A stretch of 8,516 nt of DNA. Source: Alphaproteobacteria bacterium (lineage in GTDB: Bacteria; Pseudomonadota; Alphaproteobacteria; UBA2136; UBA6156). Numbering within the stretch: position 1 is the first letter of the stretch; every line of letters begins with the position of its first letter. Positions 1 through 5,634 of the stretch are shown one piece after another. The stretch covers positions 1 to 8,516 of the forward strand of contig JADCGN010000089.1 in assembly GCA_020249005.1 (NCBI GenBank), in the 5' to 3' direction. Below the pieces are notes generated by a model. It saw only the letters and a program-made list of their open reading frames with translations, did no database searches and was not told where the DNA came from. Position numbers and translations under genes: made by a program.

Positions 1-540
1 CTACTGTTCATGGCCGACACCCACGTTCAGCTAAACCCCACCGCCGAGCAGCTGGCCGAGATGACGGTGCTGGCGGCGCGCGAAATGCAGCAGTTCGGCA
101 TTCAGCCCCGCGTGGCCCTGCTCAGCCACAGCAACTTCGGCAGCAGCCGCAATGCCAACACCGAAAAGTTGCAGCAGGCGCGGCGGATTTTGCAAGCCCG
201 TTGGCCCGATTTGCCGGTGGAAGGCGAAATGCAGGCTGACACCGCACTCAACCACGAGGTGATGCAGCGCATCTTCCCCGCCAGCCGCTTGACAGAACCA
301 GCCAACCTGCTGATCTTCCCGGATGTAGACAGTGCCAACATCGGCTTTAACCTGGTGCGGATGGTCGGCAATGACGTGGATTACATTGGGCCGATTCTGC
401 TGGGCCTGGAAAAGCCGGTACACATTGTGAGCGTGGATGCGCCGGTGCGCCGTGTGATCAACCTGACCGCGTTGGCGGTGGTGCAGGCCCAACAGCACGC
501 CAGCCGTGGCCGCCCCACCTTGCGCAAAAGCGGGCGCTAG
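1..540 (+). CDS. maeB: NADP-dependent malic enzyme (MaeB type), C-terminal phosphotransacetylase-like domain, 5' end outside window
   Basis: The frame is open from the first base (reading LLFMADTHVQ) and stops with TAG at 538-540, so this is the last 179 residues of a longer protein; the ATG at position 10 is internal. The sequence is the C-terminal part of a phosphate acetyl/butyryltransferase-like domain: ADTHV near the start, then LSHSNFGSS, GEMQADTALN, ANLLIFPDVDSANIGFNLVR and IGPILLGLEKPVH. In MaeB-type malic enzymes this domain follows the catalytic malic domain (usual total about 750-770 residues) and is thought to be regulatory, for example sensing acetyl-CoA. The enzyme decarboxylates malate to pyruvate with reduction of NADP+ in the cytoplasm. 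A stand-alone phosphotransacetylase is the alternative, but the LxFMADTHVQLNPTAEQLAE segment fits MaeB better. The malic domain itself is not visible. The mgtE start lies 3 nt after the stop. Confidence 0.85.
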   Translation, partial: LLFMADTHVQLNPTAEQLAEMTVLAAREMQQFGIQPRVALLSHSNFGSSRNANTEKLQQARRILQARWPDLPVEGEMQADTALNHEVMQRIFPASRLTEPANLLIFPDVDSANIGFNLVRMVGNDVDYIGPILLGLEKPVHIVSVDAPVRRVINLTALAVVQAQQHASRGRPTLRKSGR

Positions 541-543
541 CCG

Positions 544-1920
544 ATGACCCACCCCAAGCACTACGAAGACCAGCCGCACATCAAGCTCACCGAAGAGGCG
601 TATCTTTCGGTGCTGCGGGCGCTGGCCAACGAGCCGGAGGCTTTGGGGCGTTTGCTGGCCGACATCCACCCCGCCGACATTGCCGACTTGATTGAACGGC
701 TGCCGCGGCACGAGCGGGGGATTATCCTTAGCCATATTCCGTATGAGCATCTGGGCGACGTGGTGGCCGAGCTGGAAGAGGGGGTGCAGGCCCACGTGCT
801 GCGCCTGCTGCGCCCCGAAGAGGTGCGGCATGCGATTGCCGAGCTGGAAAGCGATGACGCCGCCGACATGGCCCAGGTGGTGGAGGAACTGGCCGACGAC
901 ACCGGCCCCGATGCCGAGGATTTGCTGGATGACGGCGAGACCAAACAGCTGCTCACCTACGCGGAAGATACCGCAGGCGCCATGATGCAGTTGGAAGTGT
1001 TCACCGCCAAGCCAACTCAAACCGCCACCGAACTGTTGGGGTATCTGCGCGACAGTGCCGACGACATGCCCAACAACCCCGGCACGGTGTTTGTGGTGGA
1101 TGGCGAACGCAAACTGCTGGGGACTGTCTCGCTCCACCGGCTGGTGAAAGCCCCGTTGGCGGCAAGCATGGAAAGCATCATGCGGCGGGAACCACTGACC
1201 GTGAACCCCACCACCAACAGTGATGAAGTGATTCAGATCTTTGAAAAGTACGACCTGCACAACCTGGCCGTGGTGGAAGTGGATGGCACGTTGCTAGGGC
1301 GGATTACGATTGACGACGTGCTGGATACGGTGCAGGCCAATGCCGCCTACGTGCAGGCCGCCGCCGCCGGGGTAGATGAGAGCGAAGACTTGTTTGCCCC
1401 GGTAAGCGAAACCACCCGCCACCGCCTGCCGTGGCTGGGGATCAACCTGATCACGGCGATTGCGGCCGCTGCGGTGATTGCGCTGTTTGAAAACAGCATC
1501 GCGCAGCTGACCACCTTGGCGGTGCTGATGCCGATTGTGGCCAGCATGGGCGGCAACGCCACCACGCAAACCCAAACGGTGATCATCCGCGGGCTGGCGT
1601 TGGGGCAAATCACCAAACAAAACGCCTGGGCCTTGCTCAAGAAAGAGTTTATGGCGGGGGGTTACATCGGCACCATTTTGGCGTTGGTCATGGCCATCGG
1701 GGTTGGCCTGCTGTACGGCAACTGGATGCTGGCCTTGGTGATTGCGCTGGCCACCGTGGCCAACCACCTGATCGCCGCTGCTGCGGGGTGGTTTACGCCG
1801 TTGCTGTTGAAGCGCTTTAATTATGACCCGGCCATTTCCACGGGCGTCATCACCACCACCTTCACCGACGTGGGGGGCTTCTTTGTCTTCTTGGGGTTGG
1901 CGACGTTGTTATTGCTATAA
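544..1920 (+). CDS. mgtE: Magnesium transporter/channel MgtE
   Basis: A 458-residue protein, close to the usual 450 of the family. Domain order is an acidic helical MgtE N domain (about residues 20-135, repeats such as LLADIHPADIADLIERLP), a CBS pair (about 140-265, with VFVVDGERKLLGTVSLHRLV and LAVVEVDGTLLGRITIDDVLD), a plug-helix region, and a membrane domain with about five helices (about 296-458). The pore signature LMPIVASMGGNATTQTQT lies at 328-345. Asp442 in TTTFTDVGGFF matches the Asp (D432 in the Thermus protein) known to bind Mg2+ in the pore. In this family the N and CBS domains bind Mg2+ and close the homodimeric channel when cellular Mg2+ is high. The ATG at 544 follows the maeB stop by 3 nt with no clear Shine-Dalgarno sequence, so it may be translationally coupled. 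Base composition is GC-rich like its left neighbour. Confidence 0.96.
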   Translation: MTHPKHYEDQPHIKLTEEAYLSVLRALANEPEALGRLLADIHPADIADLIERLPRHERGIILSHIPYEHLGDVVAELEEGVQAHVLRLLRPEEVRHAIAELESDDAADMAQVVEELADDTGPDAEDLLDDGETKQLLTYAEDTAGAMMQLEVFTAKPTQTATELLGYLRDSADDMPNNPGTVFVVDGERKLLGTVSLHRLVKAPLAASMESIMRREPLTVNPTTNSDEVIQIFEKYDLHNLAVVEVDGTLLGRITIDDVLDTVQANAAYVQAAAAGVDESEDLFAPVSETTRHRLPWLGINLITAIAAAAVIALFENSIAQLTTLAVLMPIVASMGGNATTQTQTVIIRGLALGQITKQNAWALLKKEFMAGGYIGTILALVMAIGVGLLYGNWMLALVIALATVANHLIAAAAGWFTPLLLKRFNYDPAISTGVITTTFTDVGGFFVFLGLATLLLL

Positions 1921-1934
1921 GAATTTGATCCTTC

Positions 1935-2174
1935 ATGAGCCAAGCGCATGAACTTGCCCGGCTGAAGCGCCTGAAGGAATATGTGAAAAAGTTGGGCCAC
2001 CAGCAGGTGGTGCAACAGAGCGGCATTTCTTCGGCCCAGCTTTACCGCTATTTGCAGGGCACGCCGATTCCGCATGAACGGTTGGTAAGACTGGCCCAGC
2101 TGGGGAATGTCAGCACGGATTGGTTGCTGCATGGGGAGAGCCAAGCATTGTTACGGGTTGACGAAATTGTTTGA
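1935..2174 (+). CDS. Small XRE-like helix-turn-helix DNA-binding protein (possible N-terminal part of a frameshifted gene)
   Basis: A 79-residue basic protein with a Cro/C1-type helix-turn-helix. QQVVQQSG (about 23-30) is helix 2, ISSAQLYRYLQG (31-42) is the recognition helix, and ERLVRLAQLGNVSTDWLLHGE (48-68) is the typical helix 4-5 end of XRE regulators, where the last helix states a WLL-G motif. The ATG at 1935 lies 14 nt after the mgtE stop; only a weak AAGAA is seen upstream. The TGA at 2172-2174 comes just after VDEIV, where full-length relatives of this type usually carry on into a helical C-terminal part beginning with a similar VDE-L motif. Such a part is present next door in frame +1 (see the pseudogene entry). 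The short protein could still bind DNA as it stands. Target unknown; autoregulation of this locus is a guess. Confidence 0.7.
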   Translation: MSQAHELARLKRLKEYVKKLGHQQVVQQSGISSAQLYRYLQGTPIPHERLVRLAQLGNVSTDWLLHGESQALLRVDEIV

Positions 2175-2370
2175 AGTCACCGGGCATGTCATTCAGACCG
2201 TCTTGACGGCCTTACAACTGTATGAAACGGGACCAACCTACCGCCCGAGTGAGCTTAAAGATTTGATTCCGCTTTTTATTATTAATGAGCTGAACTATCG
2301 CCACTACCACCCGGACTGGCGACTGACGGAAGATGTAGTGGCAATACGCTTGAGATTGTCAGAACTTTAA
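2167..2370 (+). pseudogene. Helical connector fragment in the +1 frame, no start codon of its own
   Basis: This stretch covers most of the 300 bases between the HTH stop and the GTG of the methyltransferase. It reads LFEVTGHVIQTVLTALQLYE, then TGPTYRPSELKDLIPLFIIN and ELNYRHYHPDWRLTEDVVA, after which the frame yields a short unconvincing tail and a TAA at 2368-2370. It resembles the C-terminal two-helix part of XRE regulators (a helix, a short loop with P-S-E-L/K, then a helix rich in Leu/Ile ending in an acidic residue). The upstream ATG at 2107 in this frame lies inside the HTH coding region and gives a Cys-rich non-native beginning, so an independent gene starting there is unlikely. Best read as the middle of the frameshifted gene. 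Confidence 0.5.
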
Positions 2371-2474
2371 GGGCCAATCGACAGCTGGCGACTTACATCG
2401 AACATCTGCTCGCGCGCTACCAACAGCCTAATGAACATTTTAACCCGATTTGGGCTGGGCCCTTTTGCGACTAT

Positions 2475-3155
2475 GTGGATACGGCAATCCAAACATATTT
2501 TGAAAGTCGTTCTGGTGAAAACTATTATGCGCGGGTGGCGCATAACTTTAAGCCCATTAATTTAGGTTGGATTGAAGACTTATTGATAGTTGTACAACCT
2601 CGGAAAAATGGTAAGAGACTTAAAATTTTAGATTTTGGCTCAGGAACTTGCCGATATTTGCGGTATCTTTATCGGCATCAGCGTGAGTGGTTTTTACTTC
2701 ATGGAATAGAACGCTCCTCTAAAGCTTGGCAACACATACATAATTTTGAGCGTGCTGGCGAATTACCACATGGTACAGTCCGTAATGAGAATTGGATGAA
2801 TCACAGCTTTTCACAAGAAAGTATGGATATTGTAACATCCTACATGGGGTTACATTACTTTCCATATATACCTAATTCATTAGAACTTGGGCTTGGTAAA
2901 GCTTTAACCGAAATGTCTAGATGTTTAAAGAAAGACGGGATTATGCACCTTCTCTTGCGTAGTGGAATTATAGAGACTTATCTGCCTTATTACTCTCGGG
3001 CTCACCAAGCAGATGAAATTAAAACTATTCTAAAAAGACTTGGGCTCAAGCCCCTAAGGCCTGAACCCAAATACGAGGAGTCGCCATCTTTAATGGGCCA
3101 CGAAGTACCTCTTGGATTTAAAACTACGATGAGTATGTTTTTCTATAAAGTCTAA
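2475..3155 (+). CDS. Class I SAM-dependent methyltransferase (substrate unknown)
   Basis: A 226-residue reading frame from a GTG start. Motif I is ILDFGSGTCR (51-60), the glycine-rich SAM loop; Glu79 in HGIERSS is the acidic end of strand 2 that would hold the SAM ribose; MDIVTSYMGLHYF (117-129) is motif IV; LKKDGIMHLLLRSG (151-164) is the strand-helix motif before strand 6. The substrate cannot be named. GTG 2475 has no Shine-Dalgarno sequence and sits inside what looks like a continuing protein (AGPFCDYVDTAIQTYFESRS), so the real N-terminus probably lies upstream and reaches the HTH segment. Two 60-base lines counted by hand (2581-2640 and 2821-2880) are about 30% and 32% GC, far below the GC-rich neighbours, which suggests horizontal acquisition. 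The stop overlaps the stop of the convergent gene by 4 bp. There is no sign of a DNA-methyltransferase catalytic motif such as DPPY or NPPY. Confidence 0.75.
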   Translation: MDTAIQTYFESRSGENYYARVAHNFKPINLGWIEDLLIVVQPRKNGKRLKILDFGSGTCRYLRYLYRHQREWFLLHGIERSSKAWQHIHNFERAGELPHGTVRNENWMNHSFSQESMDIVTSYMGLHYFPYIPNSLELGLGKALTEMSRCLKKDGIMHLLLRSGIIETYLPYYSRAHQADEIKTILKRLGLKPLRPEPKYEESPSLMGHEVPLGFKTTMSMFFYKV

Positions 3156-3544
3156 ACGCTTGCATCTGCAACTTGAAAGCCCTCAAGAGTGCCTTTGGTA
3201 AGGTCAATCCCAAACTCTTTCACGAACAGATTTTTGGTATTCTCCCATCCGGCGGAGTGAACCTTGGAAGGCGGATTCGGATTGTGGTGCATGTAGCAGC
3301 CGAACAGCTTTTGACAATCCTTCATGTAGGCTTCGGTGTTGAGGATGTGCTCGTGCCAGGCTTGGTCGACCAAGCGGGGGCCAACCAGCGGCATGCCGGG
3401 GTACTTGGCTTTCAGGTACAGGAACTTACGGTACATGTCGGTGGCTTGCAGGGCCACATCCTGTTCGTAGCCGCCGCGGTCATGCAGGCGGTTGGTGATG
3501 TGGCTGAGGTCGATGTCGTTGACCACGGCTTGGATTTGGTCCAT
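3152..3544 (-). CDS. Glycine-rich domain-containing protein-like (GRDP-like) small protein
   Basis: A 130-residue soluble protein without signal peptide or membrane segment. It carries the core signature of the GRDP-like family: LVDQAWHEHILNTEAYMKDC (58-77) followed by LFGCYMHHNPNPP (80-92). His64, His66, Cys77, His86 and His87 are arranged as a possible metal site; this is an inference, since the family's biochemistry is not established as far as I know. In plants the domain is part of larger glycine-rich proteins; bacterial members are short single-domain proteins of unknown role. The ATG at 3544 is set by an AGAGGA ribosome binding site 8 nt upstream. The gene is divergent from the 90-residue gene at 3683 and convergent with the methyltransferase, with stop codons overlapping by 4 bp. 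Base composition is intermediate. Confidence 0.8.
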   Translation of the reverse strand: MDQIQAVVNDIDLSHITNRLHDRGGYEQDVALQATDMYRKFLYLKAKYPGMPLVGPRLVDQAWHEHILNTEAYMKDCQKLFGCYMHHNPNPPSKVHSAGWENTKNLFVKEFGIDLTKGTLEGFQVADASV

Positions 3545-3552
3545 TGCGGAGA

Positions 3553-3558
3553 TCCTCT
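3553..3558 (-). promoter_or_regulatory. Ribosome binding site of the GRDP-like gene
   Basis: AGAGGA on the - strand, 8 nt before the ATG at 3544. It fixes the start and lies 7 nt from the inverted repeat at 3566-3585. Confidence 0.7.
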
Positions 3559-3565
3559 TTGAATT

Positions 3566-3585
3566 CCTTCTCAGATGTGAGAAGG
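3566..3585. repeat. Perfect 8-bp inverted repeat with 4-nt spacer
   Basis: The arms CCTTCTCA and TGAGAAGG are exact reverse complements separated by GATG. In DNA this 20-bp dyad could be an operator for a dimeric regulator. In the transcript of the GRDP-like gene it would form a stem-loop 7 nt before the ribosome binding site and could affect mRNA stability or translation. It is not followed by a T-run on either strand, so it is not a typical intrinsic terminator. Which role applies cannot be told from sequence alone. Confidence 0.65.
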
Positions 3586-3602
3586 CCGATGCTCTTTCAC
3601 GA

Positions 3603-3636
3603 GGAAAACGAACGCGTTGCGCGATTTTTGTTTTCC
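3603..3636. repeat. Intergenic dyad GGAAAAC...GTTTTCC around a palindrome AACGCGTT
   Basis: Seven-base arms at 3603-3609 and 3630-3636 are exact reverse complements with a 20-nt spacer. The spacer contains the self-complementary octamer AACGCGTT at 3611-3618. The element lies in the centre of the divergent intergenic region (3545-3682), where promoters for both flanking genes must be. I could not assign convincing -35/-10 pairs; a TTTAAT at 3654-3659 is the only -10-like hexamer for the + strand and would put the transcript start very close to the ribosome binding site. The two dyads may be control sites, but chance is possible for arms of this length. Confidence 0.35.
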
Positions 3637-3668
3637 CCGCACCCCTGTCTCCCTTTAATGACGGTAAA

Positions 3669-3675
3669 AAGGAGA
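3669..3675 (+). promoter_or_regulatory. Strong ribosome binding site AAGGAGA deciding the start at 3683
   Basis: AAGGAGA ends 7 nt before the ATG at 3683. The in-frame GTG at 3677 would be only 1 nt away and is too close to be used, so the ATG at 3683 (or the next one at 3686) is the start. Confidence 0.75.
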
Positions 3676-3682
3676 CGTGCTG

Positions 3683-3955
3683 ATGATGAAAACCGTCTTA
3701 ATTTGCGCCAAGTCGTGGAGTGAGTTGTTGGATGCCGTACCAATCTTGCTGGCCATGGGGATTGTTGGGCGTAATATCCTGTTTATTCAGCTGGAAGAGG
3801 GGCAGCGTGAGCTGCGTGAGGCGTTTAAAAAAATTACACAGCTGCCCTATTTTTACGATGTCGTATCATCGGATGAAAATGCCGTGGACCTGTGCGATAC
3901 CACCGTACGGGTTCACCCCAACGCGATTACGGTGGAGCGGGGAAACGGCGCCTAA
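3683..3955 (+). CDS. Hypothetical 90-residue protein
   Basis: I do not recognise this family. The protein begins MMKTVLICAKSWSELLDAV, continues with a hydrophobic strand-like stretch (GIVGRNILFIQLEEG, about 26-40), an amphipathic helix (QRELREAFKKITQL, about 41-54) and ends with DTTVRVHPNAITVERGNGA. The alternation of strands and helices suggests a small soluble alpha/beta fold; there is no signal peptide and no clear membrane helix. Its start is well supported by a strong ribosome binding site and its codon use looks real. It is divergent from the GRDP-like gene, and its TAA stop overlaps the TAG stop of yidC by 4 bp on the opposite strand. No function is proposed. Confidence 0.65.
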   Translation: MMKTVLICAKSWSELLDAVPILLAMGIVGRNILFIQLEEGQRELREAFKKITQLPYFYDVVSSDENAVDLCDTTVRVHPNAITVERGNGA

Positions 3956-5634
3956 AGCGCCTTTTCGCGTCGCATCATCCAGGCCTGCTGGGCGATGGAC
4001 AGCAGGTTGTTGGTGAACCAGTAGAGCACCAAACCGGCCGGGAACCACAGGAACATTACGGTCATCATCAGCGGCATCCACTTGAACACCATTTCCTGCA
4101 CCGGGTCGGTCGGCGTGGGGTTGAGCTTAAACTGCACCCACATCGAGGCGCCCATCAGCACTGGCAGGATGTAGAAGGGGTCGTGCACCGCCAGGTCGCT
4201 CATCCACAGAAAGGGCGCGTGGCGGAACTCGAACATCACCAACACCACCTTGTACATGGCGAAGAAGATCGGGATCTGGATCAGCATCGGCCAGCAGCCA
4301 CTCATCGGGTTGACCTTCCGTTCCTTGTAAAGAGTCATCATCGCCAGCGCCATGGCTTGCTGGTCATCGCCGTGCTTCTTCTTCAGGGCTTCCACTTCCG
4401 GCTGCAGCTTTTTCATCTTGGCCATCGCACGGTAGCTGGTGTTGGCCAACGGGAAGGTGGCGAGCTTCAGCAACATGGTGAGCGCAATCACCGCCACCCC
4501 CCAACTGGCCAGGCCAAACCCGGCAAACAACCCCTGCAGCAGCGCCAGCACGTAATAGAGCCCCTTCACCAGTGGCTCAAACCACCCCCAGGAAATGGCC
4601 TGTTCCAACCCGGCGCCCGCTTCCTTCAACATTGCGTCGTGTTTGGGCCCGGCGTACACCAGGTAGCGCACCTCGGCGGTGCCGCCGTTGCCCGCCACGG
4701 TCTGCGGCGCAAACTGCACCCCGGCGGTGTAAATCTCGGCGGCCCCTGCTTGGCGGTAGGCAAATTGGCGGCTGGTGGGTTGGCCGGCCGGAGGGACAAT
4801 CGCGGCAGCAAAATACTGGCTGGTAATGCCCCACCAGCCATCGGTACCTTGCCAGACTTCGCTCTGCCCAGCCTTTTTAACGTCCTTGAAGCTTTCTTCC
4901 TTCAGCAGCGTGTGTTCGCCGTCGTTCAGTTGCCCCATCGGGCCGAAGTAGTTCACGAAGTTGCTGCGTTCGGTCTTGGTGTACCCGCCGTGGCGCACCA
5001 CCTGGGCATAGGGCGTGAGCGTGACCGGCAGCGCCGCGCTGTTGACCACCCGTTCCGTCACTTCCCACAGGTAGCTGTTGGGCCGCAGCTGCCAAGTGCG
5101 CTGGAAGGCCTGGCCGGTGGCATTGCGCCACACCAAGGTAAGGGCACCTGGGGTAATTGGGTCGGCCTCCGGTTGCCAGATGGTCTGGGCATCGGGGCCC
5201 GCCACGCCCGCGCCTTGCCAGCCGGCCAACACGTATTCCGCGGTGGTTGGGCTTTGGCTGGCGGGGAGCAACATCGGGTAGCCGCCCGCTTCCTTAATTT
5301 CGTTGCGGTACTGGTTCAGCGTCAGCTGATCGAGCATGCCGCCTTGAGTATTGATGGCCCCGCGCACGCGCTCATTCCGCAGCGGCAGGCTGACGGCGGC
5401 GGCGGTGACGGCAGGAGATTGGGGGGTGGCTTGGGTCAACGCCTCGGGGCTGGTAGTTACCGGGGCGGGTGCGGTGGCGGTGGCCGCCGGCTTAACCGGT
5501 GCGCCCAGCAAGTGGTGCCCCAGGTAACGTTGGGTGAAGAAGTCCGAGACAAACAGGATCGCGCCGCACAGCACCACGGCCAGCAACAGGCGCTGGTTGG
5601 TTTTGGGTTGATGGGGGGCGTCGTAGAGGCTCAT
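3952..5634 (-). CDS. yidC: Membrane protein insertase YidC
   Basis: A 560-residue YidC/Oxa1-family insertase of the Gram-negative type. TM1 lies near residues 16-31 (LLLAVVLCGAILFVSDFF), then an Ala/Pro/Thr-rich linker (about 45-85), a large periplasmic domain (about 86-345) and the conserved five-helix core region (about 350-550). Core marks are WGVAVIALTMLLKLATFPLA, SYRAMAKMKKLQPEVEALK, GDD, YKERKVNPMSGCWPMLIQIP, FEFRHAPFLWMSDL, YILPVLMG and FLWFPAGLVLYWFTNNLLS. Lys390 stands where E. coli has the groove Arg366, as in alphaproteobacterial homologues. YidC inserts and folds inner-membrane proteins, alone or with SecYEG. The ATG at 5634 overlaps the yidD stop as ATGA and has GAAAGG 11 nt upstream; an in-frame GTG at 5646 overlaps that ribosome binding site and is unlikely. 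Last gene of the operon; no obvious terminator follows. Confidence 0.97.
   Translation of the reverse strand: MSLYDAPHQPKTNQRLLLAVVLCGAILFVSDFFTQRYLGHHLLGAPVKPAATATAPAPVTTSPEALTQATPQSPAVTAAAVSLPLRNERVRGAINTQGGMLDQLTLNQYRNEIKEAGGYPMLLPASQSPTTAEYVLAGWQGAGVAGPDAQTIWQPEADPITPGALTLVWRNATGQAFQRTWQLRPNSYLWEVTERVVNSAALPVTLTPYAQVVRHGGYTKTERSNFVNYFGPMGQLNDGEHTLLKEESFKDVKKAGQSEVWQGTDGWWGITSQYFAAAIVPPAGQPTSRQFAYRQAGAAEIYTAGVQFAPQTVAGNGGTAEVRYLVYAGPKHDAMLKEAGAGLEQAISWGWFEPLVKGLYYVLALLQGLFAGFGLASWGVAVIALTMLLKLATFPLANTSYRAMAKMKKLQPEVEALKKKHGDDQQAMALAMMTLYKERKVNPMSGCWPMLIQIPIFFAMYKVVLVMFEFRHAPFLWMSDLAVHDPFYILPVLMGASMWVQFKLNPTPTDPVQEMVFKWMPLMMTVMFLWFPAGLVLYWFTNNLLSIAQQAWMMRREKAL

Larger units (their letters stand above)
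1935..3155 (+). pseudogene. Reconstructed XRE-HTH plus SAM-methyltransferase gene broken by two compensating frameshifts
   Basis: Coding sense runs through three frame segments: frame of 1935 up to about 2166, the +1 frame from about 2167 to 2340, then the first frame again from about 2343 to the TAA at 3153-3155. Removing one A from the AAA at 2164-2166 turns the HTH end into VDELFEVTGHVIQTVLTAL, the expected XRE continuation. Adding one base near 2343, for example AA to AAA, turns the next join into LTEDVVANTLEIVRTLRAN. The result would be about 407 residues: HTH (1-68), a helical connector (about 69-165) and a class I methyltransferase (about 180-407). The first frame has no stop from 2289 onward and no ATG, GTG or TTG start until the GTG at 2475, so the upstream coding-like stretch has no start of its own. 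Explanations are real decay, sequencing or assembly error, or (less likely) recoding. Confidence 0.55.

Noticed and set aside
31..1260. A 409-codon open frame on the - strand across maeB and mgtE
   Set aside because: Antisense to two recognised genes, with low-complexity His/Gln/Gly composition and no ribosome binding site of note.
2107..2370. An independent 87-residue gene starting at ATG 2107
   Set aside because: Its first 20 residues overlap the HTH coding region in a non-native frame and no ribosome binding site is seen; only the part after about 2167 looks like protein, so it is treated as a fragment of the frameshifted gene.
2475..3155. A restriction-modification DNA methyltransferase as part of a defence system
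   Set aside because: No DPPY/NPPY or PCQ catalytic motif, no target recognition domain and no nuclease or other defence gene nearby; it looks like a small-molecule or protein class I methyltransferase.
3160..3171. Inverted repeat TTGCA-TC-TGCAA as a terminator between convergent genes
   Set aside because: The 2-nt loop is too small, the arms are only 5 bp, there is no T-run, and it lies within the GRDP-like coding sequence.
3173..3562. A 129-codon + strand frame over the GRDP-like gene
   Set aside because: The - strand frame has a clear family motif and ribosome binding site; the + strand frame has an unnatural composition.
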